Shown piece by piece: positions 25,989-35,129 of a stretch of 64,000 nucleotides of DNA; the first letter of the stretch is position 1; each line of letters starts with the position of its first letter. This DNA comes from an uncultured Rhodopila sp. (lineage in GTDB: Bacteria; Pseudomonadota; Alphaproteobacteria; Acetobacterales; Acetobacteraceae): assembly GCA_903851415.1 (NCBI GenBank), contig CAINOE010000019.1, forward strand, positions 167,732 to 231,731. Reading direction: 5' to 3'. The notes under the pieces are model-generated. The model saw only the letters and a list, made by a program, of their open reading frames with translations. It did not search any database and was not told the DNA's origin. The translations under genes were made by a program, and so were the position numbers.

Positions 25989-27742
25989 GACTGCACCTTG
26001 ACCTTGGTGGAAAGCGGAATCCGGAGCCGGTATGCGACGCCCGCCTCGGCAAAGTCCACTTGCGTTTGCCCGCCGAGCTCATGCTTGACCGCTCGTTCCA
26101 GGAGCCTCGATCCAAACCCCCCGCCAGTGGGAGGAGACACCTTCGGTCCGCCGCTTTCGCGCCAGACGATACGGAACTCGGTCGGCTTGTCGTCAGCATC
26201 CAGGTCCCAGCGAATTTCGATCTGTCCGCTCGCGTTCGACAATGCGCCGAACTTGGCGGCATTGGTAGCAAGCTCGTGGAAAACCAGACTTAATGTCACT
26301 GCCTCGTTCGGGGCGAGCCAGATGTTCGGCCCGTCTATCGTCCATCGATGCTCCGGACTGAGGCCCTCATACGGGGCAAAAGTGAGGCGAACAACCTCCG
26401 CGAGTGCGGCGCCTTCCCAGTCCGAGCGCGTCAGCAGATCATGCGCGGTCCCGAGTGCGGCCAGCCGTCCGGTCAACGTTTCATAGAACTGCTCCGGCAC
26501 CGCGAACCGGCGCGTCTGGGCGGCGATGGACTGCACCACCGCGAGCGTGTTCTTCACCCGGTGCGCCAGCTCCCGCAGCAAAAGCGCCTGATGCTCCTCG
26601 GCGCGTTTACGGGCCGTGATGTCGCGAAGGATGACGGTAAACAGCCTGCGTCCGTTGACCTCAGCCTGGGAGATCGACGCCTCGACGGGAAATTCCTCGC
26701 CGTTGGACCTCAGGCCGGTCAGCATGCCGGCCCGCCCCATAGGCCGGTTGGTGACATCTGTCGCGGCGAAGCCTGCCACATGCAGGGCATGCACAGAGCG
26801 GAATCGATGCGGAATAAGCTGCTCAAGCGACATTCCGATCGCTTCGCTCTCCGGGCGGTCAAACATTGCGACAGCGGCCTTGTTGAACAGGACGATTCGC
26901 TGGTTCCCGTCGATGGTAATGATCGCATCCATTGCCGACTCGACCACGCTGGCCAGCCGCGAGCGGCTTTCGGCCATGTCCCGGCTGGCCCGCTTGCGCT
27001 CGCTGATGTCGCGGATCACCTGGGCGAATCCGCGGAGATCGCCCTTCTCGTCGCGCAGCGCGGTGATGGCGACATCGGCCCAGAAGCGCGATCCGTCTTT
27101 GCGCACGCGTTCGGCTTCTTCGCGAAAGGTGCCCTGCGCGGCGGCAAGCTTCAGTTGCGCGTTCGGACGCCCGCGGTCGCGTGCCTCCGGCGGGAAAACG
27201 ACGCAGACGTCCTGTCCGAGGATCTCGGTTTCGGACCAGCCTTCGATCCGCTGCGCCCCGGTGTTCCAGCTTGCAATTTGGCCGTGCCGATCCAGCATGA
27301 AGATGGCGTAGTCCTCGACGCCATCGACGAGTTGACGGAAAAGTTCCTCGCTATCGAGCAGCGCCTGCTCGGTCAGCATCTGCTTTTCGCGGCCGGACCG
27401 CAGCAAGGCCACGGCAAGCGCGGAGATCGTTCCGAGCGACACGAAGCCCAGCAGCCTGATGATGTCGGACGTGTTTTCCGCAGCGAATGTTCCGGCGCAC
27501 AGGATAATCGGATATTGCGTGTATGCGGCCGCCAATACGGTCGCCAGCAGGGCCGGGCCGAGGCCGGCGGCGAACGCCGCAAGCAGAATCGCCGGGAGGA
27601 ATGCAGCGTAAGGCAGTCCGGCAAATTGCTCATGCAACTGATGGCGCACCGCTGCAGCCACGGCCACAGCGACGGCGGCGAAACCATAGCGGAGCGCCCA
27701 GTGTCGTTTCCACACGCTGGCGCCGGTTTTGGCTGAACTCAC
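25985..27742 (-). CDS. HWE-family sensor histidine kinase with two PAS domains
   Basis: 585 residues from GTG 27742, chosen because GGAGG stands 5 bases upstream; an in-frame GTG at 27787 lacks one. Three or four N-terminal membrane helices (DUF4118-like, about 15-115) are followed by PAS domains at about 130-245 and 260-380. The HWE kinase core has LAHRVKNTLAVVQSIA with His394, then LVFHELATNAAKFGALS and WRESGGP. HWE kinases often sense light or redox and feed the alphaproteobacterial stress pathway. No cysteine for a LOV adduct was seen, so light sensing is not supported. Confidence 0.92.
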   Translation of the reverse strand: MSSAKTGASVWKRHWALRYGFAAVAVAVAAAVRHQLHEQFAGLPYAAFLPAILLAAFAAGLGPALLATVLAAAYTQYPIILCAGTFAAENTSDIIRLLGFVSLGTISALAVALLRSGREKQMLTEQALLDSEELFRQLVDGVEDYAIFMLDRHGQIASWNTGAQRIEGWSETEILGQDVCVVFPPEARDRGRPNAQLKLAAAQGTFREEAERVRKDGSRFWADVAITALRDEKGDLRGFAQVIRDISERKRASRDMAESRSRLASVVESAMDAIITIDGNQRIVLFNKAAVAMFDRPESEAIGMSLEQLIPHRFRSVHALHVAGFAATDVTNRPMGRAGMLTGLRSNGEEFPVEASISQAEVNGRRLFTVILRDITARKRAEEHQALLLRELAHRVKNTLAVVQSIAAQTRRFAVPEQFYETLTGRLAALGTAHDLLTRSDWEGAALAEVVRLTFAPYEGLSPEHRWTIDGPNIWLAPNEAVTLSLVFHELATNAAKFGALSNASGQIEIRWDLDADDKPTEFRIVWRESGGPKVSPPTGGGFGSRLLERAVKHELGGQTQVDFAEAGVAYRLRIPLSTKVKVQS

Positions 27743-28091
27743 GATCGCCTCCGGTAGGGGCGTAGCTTGAGGAGGCTGTCGCTCCACGACGGCAAATCCG
27801 CTGATCAGGCCGGGTCAACACCTTAGGTTCCCCAAGCGTTATCTTATCGCATCAAATTATTTTCTTAGTAGAGATAATCTTTTATACGGTGTCGGATGCG
27901 AAAGTCACGAAAAAATCGGCGGCACGATCGGGATCGAGGCCAAACCTGAAGATATGGAAAGTGGTGGCCCGATGCCGCCTGTTTCTCCACGGAATCGCTC
28001 GGAAAATGATCAGGCCGGGCTATGATGAAACCGGTTGGAAGGCGGGGCGGCCGCCAGCCGGTGTGGAACTCGCAACGACTGGCGCCGATCG
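27743..28091. other. Intergenic region between the HWE kinase and cysteine synthase genes
   Basis: About 350 bases without a gene. The segment 27840-27895 is unusually AT-rich (TTATTTTCTTAG, AGATAATC, TTTTATA) and probably holds the kinase promoter. No matching sigma-factor boxes could be assigned with confidence. Confidence 0.4.
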
Positions 28092-29111
28092 CTAAGCCAG
28101 CCAGTGCGGCACCGGCAGACCCTTCCCGCGCAGGAACTCCGGGTTGAACAGTTTCGATTGATACCGCGACCCGCCGTCGCACAGGATCGTCACGACCGTG
28201 TGGCCCGGTCCGATCGCCCGCGCGACGCGGATCGCCGCGGCGATGTTGATCCCGGCGGAGGTGCCCACGGACAGGCCCTCATGGATCAGCACGTCATAGA
28301 TCTGCTCCAGCGCCTCCGCGTCCGGGATGCGTTCGGCATCGTCGATCGCCACACCCGCCAGATTGTCGGGCACGCGCGACTGGCCGATGCCTTCGGTGAT
28401 CGAGGAACCCTCAATCGTCAGATCATTGCTCTTCACCCAGCCGTACAGCCCGCTGCCTTCCGGATCTGCGAGCACGACGCGCACTCTCGGATCGCGCTCT
28501 TTCAACGCCAGCGAGACCCCGGCCAATGTGCCGCCCGTGCCACACGAGCACGTGAACGCATCGATTCTTCCGCCGGTCTGGTCCCAGATTTCCGCGCCGG
28601 TGGTGGCACGGTGCCCCTCCCGGTTCGCTGGATTGTCGAACTGGTTGGCCCAGATGGCGTTGCCCGTCTCGGCTGCCAGTTCCTCGGCGAGGCGGCGCGA
28701 GACGTGCACATAGTTTCCGGGGTCGCGGTACGGCTTCGCCGGAACCAGCCGCAAATCGGCGCCGATCATGCGCAGGAAATCGATTTTTTCCTGCGACTGG
28801 GTCTCCGGCATGACGATGACGCTGCGATAGCCGCCCGCGTTGCCGACCAGGGTCAGGCCGATGCCGGTGTTGCCGGCGGTGCCCTCGACCACCGTGCCGC
28901 CGGGTTTCAGGGCGCCCCGCGCCTCGGCGTCGCGGATGATCGCCAGGGCGGCGCGGTCCTTGACAGAACCGCCCGGATTCATGAACTCCGCCTTGCCGAG
29001 GATCGTGCACCCGGTTGCCTCCGACGCGCGCCGCAGCCTGATCAGCGGCGTGTTGCCGATGGCCTGCGCAAGTCCGTCCTGCCAGGTGGTGCCGTGATAT
29101 GAGGCGGTCAT
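28092..29111 (-). CDS. Cysteine synthase A (O-acetylserine sulfhydrylase)
   Basis: 339 residues, PLP-dependent fold II. Lys51 (NPGGSVKDRAA) binds PLP, EGTAGNTGIG binds substrate carboxylate, TCSCGTGGTLAG holds the phosphate and VGTSAGIN closes the site. It makes cysteine from O-acetylserine and sulfide. Length is slightly above CysK (about 310-325) and the sequence is closer to the Cds1/CysK2-like group, so cysteine desulfhydration or cystathionine activity is possible. It is divergent from a rhodanese, suggesting sulfur metabolism control from the 32-base gap. Confidence 0.88.
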   Translation of the reverse strand: MTASYHGTTWQDGLAQAIGNTPLIRLRRASEATGCTILGKAEFMNPGGSVKDRAALAIIRDAEARGALKPGGTVVEGTAGNTGIGLTLVGNAGGYRSVIVMPETQSQEKIDFLRMIGADLRLVPAKPYRDPGNYVHVSRRLAEELAAETGNAIWANQFDNPANREGHRATTGAEIWDQTGGRIDAFTCSCGTGGTLAGVSLALKERDPRVRVVLADPEGSGLYGWVKSNDLTIEGSSITEGIGQSRVPDNLAGVAIDDAERIPDAEALEQIYDVLIHEGLSVGTSAGINIAAAIRVARAIGPGHTVVTILCDGGSRYQSKLFNPEFLRGKGLPVPHWLA

Positions 29112-29143
29112 CGAGTCCTTCTTTCCCGAGCGGAGCGTAGAGT

Positions 29144-29554
29144 ATGGTTGACAATGTAGCGCCGAAACAGACCTGGGAAGCCCTGGATAGCAATCCCGAG
29201 GCCCAACTGGTCGATGTGCGCACGGACGTGGAGTGGACTTTCGTCGGCGTGCCGGACCTGAACAAGACCGGCAAGAAGACGCTGCTGATTCCGTGGCAGG
29301 TGTATCCGACGATGCGGCGGAACGACTCGTTCGAAACCAACCTCAGGCAGGCGGGGCTGACGCCGGAGAACCACATCTATTTCATCTGCCGCAGCGGTGC
29401 CCGCAGCCTGGCGGCGGCCGAGGCGGCGAGGGCGGCGGGATTTCCGAACGTCTATAATGTCGCGGACGGGTTTGAAGGTCCGCCGAATGCCGAAGGTCAT
29501 CGCGGAGAGGCGGCCGGGTGGAAGGCCGACAAGCTGCCCTGGCGGCAGCGCTAG
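29144..29554 (+). CDS. Rhodanese-like sulfurtransferase
   Basis: 136 residues, one rhodanese domain. QLVDVRTDVEW forms the first conserved strand and ICRSGARS holds the active-site Cys82, followed by FPNVYNVADGFEG. The enzyme carries persulfide sulfur. The loop CRSGAR is typical of GlpE-like single-domain forms. It shares a 32-base divergent promoter region with cysteine synthase. Confidence 0.9.
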   Translation: MVDNVAPKQTWEALDSNPEAQLVDVRTDVEWTFVGVPDLNKTGKKTLLIPWQVYPTMRRNDSFETNLRQAGLTPENHIYFICRSGARSLAAAEAARAAGFPNVYNVADGFEGPPNAEGHRGEAAGWKADKLPWRQR

Positions 29555-29659
29555 GCGCATTATCCTGCGCCTTTAAACCGTAACAAAACGCCGATTGAGG
29601 ACGATAAGCCTGCGGTATATGTGATTACCCGTAATAATTTGACGCATTGCGGGGGTTTC

Positions 29660-31219
29660 ATGATCCATCGGACCTTGCTGCATCGCGCCGCCCTCGGTTC
29701 GGCGGCAGCAGTGTTAACCGGCACCATGGCGGTGTCCGCTGCGGCCGCGGACATCACCTCGTTCACACCGGGCGATCTGGTGATCAGCACCGTGTCCTGT
29801 TCCGCCGGCTCCACGATCTGTGGCGGCACGTCGGGGGGGCTGGATACGGCCGCGCCGATGGTGCTGCAGCAGTTCCAGTTGGGCGCGAACGGAACGACCG
29901 CCACGGCGGCCGGGACGCTGACCCTGCCGCAAACCGCCAGCGGCGCGAACGCGGCGATCTCGGGCGAGTATGGTTCGGCGTCGGAAGGCATCCTGCAGAA
30001 TTCGGTCAACGGCCAGTACCTGACGATCATGGGCTATGGGGTGAACGCCGCCACGTTCAACACCTCGCCAACCTCGATTTACGGCACCGCTGCTCTCGGG
30101 CAGACCACCAGCCTGACGGGAGCGTCGATTACGACCGTCCCGCGCGTGGTTGCGCTTATCGGCAGCAATGCGGGTGTCGATACCAGCACGGCGTTGACCG
30201 GCGTGTTCAATCAGAACAACCCGCGCAGTGCGGCGACCGTAGATGGCTCGTCGTTCTACGTCGCAGGCCAGGGCGTGACGGGGGATGGAACAGGCGGTGT
30301 GTTTTACGCCCTGAAGGGCGCGACGACGGCGACGGCGATCAACGCCGGCACCTCGACACCGTCGGGAAACCCGAATGGCACGGCACCCGCAACATATGGG
30401 ACCGAGGCGCGCGTCGCCGAAATCGTCAACACCGGCAGCGGCAACCAGCTCTATGTTTCGCGCGACGTCAAAGCGGCCGGAACGCCGAACGACGCAAGCG
30501 ATATCCGGTCGCTGACCAACGCCTCCGGCGGACTTCCGATTTCTGCCTCCGGGCTTCTGGCGGCTCGGCTGATCAATCCGACGGCGAGCGGCACGGGCAG
30601 CAGCCTCGGCGGCAACACCGGCTCCATTAATCTGACGGCCGGACTGGCAAACGGAGTCAACAACACCCGCATAGGTAAATTCGTCTATCTCAGCCCGGAA
30701 CAGTTCTTCTTCGCCAATTCGACGACGATGTATGTCGCCGACAGCGGTTCGCCCAAGAACGGCAGCGCGGGTGCTGCCGCGCTCGGCGAAGGCGGGCTGC
30801 AAAAATGGTCCCTCGTCAGCGGTGTTTGGACACTCGACTACGACCTGGTGAACGGCCTGGGCCTCGTGGACAACGCGACCGCCAACTCCGCCACGCCGAC
30901 AGCCCCTGGCGTGACCGGCCTGCTCGGCCTGGCCGGAGAAGATGTCAACGGTCAGGTGGAGCTGTTCGCCACCAGTTACGGACTGAACGAACTGTCGCCA
31001 AGCTATCTGTATGAAATCACCGATACCCTGTCGGACACGACGATCGCCCAGGCGAGCGGCGAGACTTTCACCACGCTTTATGACGGGCCCGCGGGGACCT
31101 CGATCCGGGGCGTGGCTTTCTCCCCGGCGCCCGAGCCGGCATCGATCGGCATCTTCGGCCTGGCAATGGCGGCCCTGAGCCTGGCACGCAAGCGGCGGCA
31201 GGCCAGGGCGGCTGCCTGA
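29660..31219 (+). CDS. PEP-CTERM sorting-domain secreted protein
   Basis: 519 residues. A signal peptide (about 1-30, ending AVSAAAA) and a C-terminal PEPASIGIFGLAMAALSLARKRR (motif, membrane helix, basic end, given by position 490-512) define it. PEP-CTERM proteins are cut by exosortase and exported to the surface or matrix. The body is rich in Gly, Ser, Thr, Ala and resembles a beta-propeller with repeated STTVPRVV, GVFYALKG and NQLYVSRD segments. Start ATG 29660 is preferred over 29621 because the signal peptide begins there. Exosortase is not in the window. Confidence 0.85.
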   Translation: MIHRTLLHRAALGSAAAVLTGTMAVSAAAADITSFTPGDLVISTVSCSAGSTICGGTSGGLDTAAPMVLQQFQLGANGTTATAAGTLTLPQTASGANAAISGEYGSASEGILQNSVNGQYLTIMGYGVNAATFNTSPTSIYGTAALGQTTSLTGASITTVPRVVALIGSNAGVDTSTALTGVFNQNNPRSAATVDGSSFYVAGQGVTGDGTGGVFYALKGATTATAINAGTSTPSGNPNGTAPATYGTEARVAEIVNTGSGNQLYVSRDVKAAGTPNDASDIRSLTNASGGLPISASGLLAARLINPTASGTGSSLGGNTGSINLTAGLANGVNNTRIGKFVYLSPEQFFFANSTTMYVADSGSPKNGSAGAAALGEGGLQKWSLVSGVWTLDYDLVNGLGLVDNATANSATPTAPGVTGLLGLAGEDVNGQVELFATSYGLNELSPSYLYEITDTLSDTTIAQASGETFTTLYDGPAGTSIRGVAFSPAPEPASIGIFGLAMAALSLARKRRQARAAA

Positions 31220-31281
31220 AGGCCGCCGTTCTACCACCGTGGCCCGGCTCGTCCGGGCCAGGACAGAAAGAGCCCGGACCC

Positions 31282-32064
31282 TCACACCACCGGGCTCGCC
31301 CCGCCATCCATATTGATGGCCGAACCGGTGGTGAACCCGGCATGGTCGCTGCACAGGAAGCAGGCCATCGCGGCGAACTCCTCGGCCTTGCCGATGCGGC
31401 CGAGCGGCACGTTCGCGGCCAGCTTGGCGCGGAACTCATCATAGGACTCGTTGCTGCCCTCTCTCCGGTGGCGGCGGACATGCTGGTCCGAGTCGATCAG
31501 CCCGACCAGCAGGCCATTGACCAGGATGCCTTGCGGCGCGCCCTCATTGGCCAGCACCTTCATCAGCGCCATGCCGGCGGCGCGCGACACCGCCGTCGGC
31601 GCCCCGTTCGCCCGCGGCGCCTTCGCCCCGGTGTTCAGCACGAAAATGATCCGGCCCCAGCGCCGCGCCTGCATCCCCGGCCAGACCAGCCGGCTGAGGC
31701 GGATCGCGGCGAACAGCTTGAGGTCGAGATCCTCCTGCCAGATGGCGTCGGTGATCTGCCCGGACGGCATCGCCCGCGACACGCCCGCGTTGTTGACCAG
31801 GATGTCCACCCGACCGAAGGCGGCCACCACCGCCGCGAACGTCTTCGCAATGTCATCGGCTTTCGCCACGTCGCACTGGAACGGCTCGACCCGGCCGGAC
31901 GCACCCTGCGACGTGATCGCCCGGGCCTCGGCCAGCGTTTCGGCGCCGCGGGCCAGGATCGCGACATTGGCGCCGGAAGCGGCAAACTCCCGCGCCATGG
32001 CCAGGCCGAGGCCCTTGCTGCCGCCGGTGATGATCGCAGTGCGGCCGTCCAGGCGGACATCCAT
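31282..32064 (-). CDS. SDR-family protein with altered catalytic pair
   Basis: 260 residues, Rossmann fold. Cofactor motif TGGSKGLG (13-20) and NNAG (91-94) are intact. The YxxxK catalytic motif expected near 157-161 reads TAVSR, with Thr157 for Tyr and Arg161 for Lys, and the Ser region reads NTGAK. The protein therefore binds NAD(P) but may not be a standard oxidoreductase. The C-terminal GSAINMDGGAS is normal. It is convergent with the PEP-CTERM gene. Confidence 0.88.
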   Translation of the reverse strand: MDVRLDGRTAIITGGSKGLGLAMAREFAASGANVAILARGAETLAEARAITSQGASGRVEPFQCDVAKADDIAKTFAAVVAAFGRVDILVNNAGVSRAMPSGQITDAIWQEDLDLKLFAAIRLSRLVWPGMQARRWGRIIFVLNTGAKAPRANGAPTAVSRAAGMALMKVLANEGAPQGILVNGLLVGLIDSDQHVRRHRREGSNESYDEFRAKLAANVPLGRIGKAEEFAAMACFLCSDHAGFTTGSAINMDGGASPVV

Positions 32065-32186
32065 CGGTTTTCTCCCTGTTCGACTGGCGGCACTGTGCGA
32101 AATCCGGCCGCCAGCCGCAACGCGGTATGCCCGGGCCTCGCCGATCGGCTATGCGATCGGCACGCATCCGGGAGCGCCGCCGTTTC

Positions 32187-33437
32187 ATGACCTTGTTCGA
32201 ACTTGTATCCGTGCTTTTCCTGCTCGCCGCGATCCTCGGGATCATCAACCAGCGCTATATCCGTCTGCCCCGCACCATCGGCCTCATGGCCGGATCGCTG
32301 GTGCTGTCGGTGATCCTCATCCTGGTGGACCGCTCAGTGGATTTCGTCGATTTGCGGCAGGACTGGGCGACATTGGTCACCAAGGCCGATCTGCCGCACG
32401 TGTTCCTCGACGGGCTGCTGGCCTTCATGCTGTTCGCCGGCACGCTGCACGTCGATGTGGCGGCGTTGCGCTCGCAGAAATGGACGGTGCTGGCGCTGTC
32501 CACCATCGGCGTGTTGCTGGCGACGGCGATCTACGGGTTCGGCATCTGGTTCGTGTTTGACGGCGGCGTGCCGCTGCCATGGTGCCTCGCTCTGGGCGCG
32601 CTGCTGGCGCCAACCGATCCGATCGCCGTCGGCGGCTTGTTGCGGGAGGCCGGCCTGCCCGCCGGTCCGATGGCGGTGGTCAACGGCGAAAGCCTTTTCA
32701 ACGACGGCGTCGCGGTCGTGGTCTTCGCCGCGACCGTCCAGTACGCCAACGGCCATGCAGCGAGCGCCAGCGAGATCGAGCTGGAATTTTTGATCGAGGC
32801 CGGCGGCGGTATCGTGCTCGGCCTGATTACCGGCTGGCTGTCGTATCGCGCGGTGCGGCTGATCGACGACGTCGCGCTGGAGCTGACCGTGACCCTCGCT
32901 TTGGTCACCTGCACCTACAGCCTCGCGCAGGCGCTGCATGTCTCCGGACCGCTCGCGGTCGTGGTCGCCGGGCTGATCACCAGCGCACGCTCCACCCGCT
33001 TCGGCATGTCGGAGGCGTCGCAGCGGGAGGTCATCGCCTTCTGGGACCTGACGGATGAATTGCTGAACGCCATGCTGTTCCTGCTGCTCGGCTTCGCCCT
33101 GTTGTCAGTGAACATCAGCGTTCCGCTGCTGAAGGCCGCGGCGGGCGGCATCGCGCTGGCGATCGTGAGTCGCCTGATCAGCGTGGCCATACCGACCACT
33201 CTGTTGCATTTCCGCAGCGCGCCGAAATTCAAGAGCATTGCCGTGCTGACCTGGGGCGGCCTGCGCGGCGGGATCTCCGTGGCGCTGGCGCTGACCCTGC
33301 AGCCGTCACCCTACCGCGGCGATCTGCTCGCGGTTTGCTACGCGGTGGTGGTGTTCACCATCCTGGTGCAGGGGCTGACCATGCCGGCGCTGGTGCGCTG
33401 GCTCTACCGGCCGAAGGTCACAGCAATCCCGCGATGA
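32187..33437 (+). CDS. CPA1-type Na+/H+ antiporter
   Basis: 416 residues with about 12 membrane helices. GALLAPTDPIAVGGLLREAG and NGESLFNDGVAVVVF are the ion-binding helices of NhaP/NHE antiporters, and LTWGGLRGGISVALAL is the late family motif. It exchanges Na+ or K+ for H+ across the inner membrane. ATG 32187 fits the first helix; the frame opens earlier at 32127 without homology. It lacks a cytoplasmic C-terminal regulatory domain. Confidence 0.92.
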   Translation: MTLFELVSVLFLLAAILGIINQRYIRLPRTIGLMAGSLVLSVILILVDRSVDFVDLRQDWATLVTKADLPHVFLDGLLAFMLFAGTLHVDVAALRSQKWTVLALSTIGVLLATAIYGFGIWFVFDGGVPLPWCLALGALLAPTDPIAVGGLLREAGLPAGPMAVVNGESLFNDGVAVVVFAATVQYANGHAASASEIELEFLIEAGGGIVLGLITGWLSYRAVRLIDDVALELTVTLALVTCTYSLAQALHVSGPLAVVVAGLITSARSTRFGMSEASQREVIAFWDLTDELLNAMLFLLLGFALLSVNISVPLLKAAAGGIALAIVSRLISVAIPTTLLHFRSAPKFKSIAVLTWGGLRGGISVALALTLQPSPYRGDLLAVCYAVVVFTILVQGLTMPALVRWLYRPKVTAIPR

Positions 33438-33861
33438 CCACGGTGATCAGGCCGAGGATCAGGTTGACGGCGATCAGGGTGCGCATGGTGCTCATGCTCG
33501 CCGCCATCCGGGTGCGGTCGGTTGTGCGGCGGAATTTCCGATAGGGCCCGAAGATGATCGCCAGGAACACCGCCGCCATCAGCAGCCCCAGCGCCAGCAT
33601 CGCGTGTACTGGCCAGCGGACGCTGCCCATCCCGCCAAGCTGCCACAGCATCACGAAACCGGTGATCAGGATCAGCGGCATGGCGTGCCAGATCACCAGG
33701 AAGAACCGGCGGTGCACCCGGGTCTGCAGCAGCATGCGCTGCGGCGGCTCGATCGCCACCAGGCTCGGGCGCAGCACCACGAACGCGAAGAACAGGCCGC
33801 CTACCCACAGCACCGCGCAGAGCAGGTGCAGCGCCTTGAGGCCAGCGTAGAGCGTCGTCAT
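33418..33861 (-). CDS. CopD-like four-helix membrane protein
   Basis: 147 residues, four membrane helices: LKALHLLCAVLWVGGLFFAFVVLRP, FFLVIWHAMPLILITGFVMLW, MLALGLLMAAVFLAIIFGPY and a last helix LIAVNLILGLITVVIAG. Conserved histidines at HLLCAVLW and IWHAMP recall CopD/DUF2269 proteins, which may bind haem b or copper. Its stop falls 20 bases inside the end of the antiporter gene on the other strand. The ATG overlaps the ParA stop by 4 bases. Confidence 0.8.
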   Translation of the reverse strand: MTTLYAGLKALHLLCAVLWVGGLFFAFVVLRPSLVAIEPPQRMLLQTRVHRRFFLVIWHAMPLILITGFVMLWQLGGMGSVRWPVHAMLALGLLMAAVFLAIIFGPYRKFRRTTDRTRMAASMSTMRTLIAVNLILGLITVVIAGLL

Positions 33862-34478
33862 CCAATCATCTCCAGCAACTCAGTCAGCAAGGCGCGTAGC
33901 TCATTTGCGGCGATTGATCGAGGGGCCGTCTCGGTGACGCCGAGGCCGCCGGCGAAGGAGGTGGCGAAGCCGGTGCGATTGCCGATGGTCGCGACCAGCA
34001 GAGGGCGGCCGGAGGCCCTGATCTGCGCCGGCATCGACTCGCGCAGCTTGCCGGTGGACGGCATGCGGTTGAGCACGATCGCCGCCCGCCGTCTTTCTGA
34101 TTCCGCCAGCTTCAGGGTGCCCTCCGCCGCCCAGATGTCGGGCGCGCTGGGCTGAACCGGAACCAGCACAAAGGTGGCACCGCGGATCGCCAGCCGCGCA
34201 TCGGTGTCGATCTGCGGCGGGCTGTCGATCACCACCACGTCATGCGCTGATCTGAGGCGGTCCAGTTCGCCAGCGACGCGCCAGCCGGAAACTTCGGAGA
34301 AGGTCAGTTTGGTGGCGGAGTCCGGGCGCAGCGCATTCCAGCGGGTCAGGCTGTGCTGCGGGTCGATGTCGAGCAGCGCCACGCGGCGGGTGACCGCCAG
34401 CGCCGCGCCGATGTTGGCGGCGAGCGTGGTTTTGCCGGTCCCGCCTTTCTGCTGGGCAACTGTAATGACGACCGCCAT
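33858..34478 (-). CDS. Orphan ParA/MinD-family ATPase
   Basis: 206 residues. Deviant Walker A KGGTGKTT (11-18) with the signature Lys, LLDIDPQHSLTRW (switch), VVIDSPPQID (Walker B-like) and FVLVPVQPSAPD identify a small ParA. Orphan ParAs without ParB can position polyhydroxyalkanoate granules, chemoreceptors or other cargo. It is transcribed with the CopD-like gene (4-base overlap), an unexplained pairing. Confidence 0.9.
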   Translation of the reverse strand: MAVVITVAQQKGGTGKTTLAANIGAALAVTRRVALLDIDPQHSLTRWNALRPDSATKLTFSEVSGWRVAGELDRLRSAHDVVVIDSPPQIDTDARLAIRGATFVLVPVQPSAPDIWAAEGTLKLAESERRRAAIVLNRMPSTGKLRESMPAQIRASGRPLLVATIGNRTGFATSFAGGLGVTETAPRSIAANELRALLTELLEMIG

Positions 34479-34621
34479 GGTCCGGGACTCCGTATCAAAG
34501 ACGTATAACTGGATCAGAAAGCCGATTCGGCGCCAGGACCCATCTGTAACTGGCTTTACGCCCGGCCGGGCCGTATGATGCGCACATGTCCGGCGCGAAT
34601 GGCGGCCATGAGGAAACCAGG

Positions 34622-35065
34622 ATGATGTCAGCCAATAGTCTCAACGGCGAGAACGGCTACCGGCTCGACGCTCCGCGATGCGCGCAGGACTGGCAGGCGT
34701 ATCACGGCATCCGCCGCAAGGTGTTCCACCTGCCGCGGCCGGACGAGGATACCAGCCCGGACATCCATCCGCTGTTGCTCTGGCATGAAGACCGGCCCAT
34801 CGGCGCGATCCAGGTCGATAACCTGCACAACGCCGCGGCCGCGCTGCGGCTCGTGGCGATCGATCCGGCGCATCAGGGCGGCGGCCACGGGAAGGCGATG
34901 CTGGAGCGGGCGGAGGCGTTCGTGCGGACCCTCGGGTGCCGCAAGGCGGTGGTTTACTCGACGGTCGAGGCGGCGGGGTTTTACGCCCATAACGGCTACG
35001 ACGAGGAGGACTGGGACGCGGTCTGCATGGGCGGGGTGGTGCAGATGCTGAAGGAGCTGGGGTGA
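34622..35065 (+). CDS. GNAT family N-acetyltransferase
   Basis: 147 residues. LRLVAIDPAHQGGGHGKAMLERAEAF holds the acetyl-CoA binding Q/R-x-x-G-x-G/A loop (here QGGGHG), and AVVYSTVEAAGFYAHNGYDEEDW is the C-terminal GNAT motif. ATG 34622 follows GAGG by 8 bases; an ATG at 34586 is also in frame. Substrate unknown. Confidence 0.9.
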   Translation: MMSANSLNGENGYRLDAPRCAQDWQAYHGIRRKVFHLPRPDEDTSPDIHPLLLWHEDRPIGAIQVDNLHNAAAALRLVAIDPAHQGGGHGKAMLERAEAFVRTLGCRKAVVYSTVEAAGFYAHNGYDEEDWDAVCMGGVVQMLKELG

Positions 35066-35081
35066 ACAGGAGCCGCCCCCG

Positions 35082-35120
35082 CCGCAATGGCCGGGCTTGT
35101 CCGGGCCGTGACGGCGGGGG
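35082..35120. repeat. Short palindromic intergenic repeat, copy A
   Basis: CAATGGCCGGGCTTGTCCGG then GCCGTGACGG, self-complementary around CTTG. A similar element is at 51224-51253 and a diverged one at 31239-31258. It lies between the ends of converging GNAT and mgtC genes. Confidence 0.45.
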
Positions 35121-35129
35121 CAGGAAGAA

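Noticed and set aside
25985..27742. HWE kinase as a LOV light sensor
   Set aside because: Neither PAS domain has the NCRFLQ-type cysteine motif needed for a flavin adduct.
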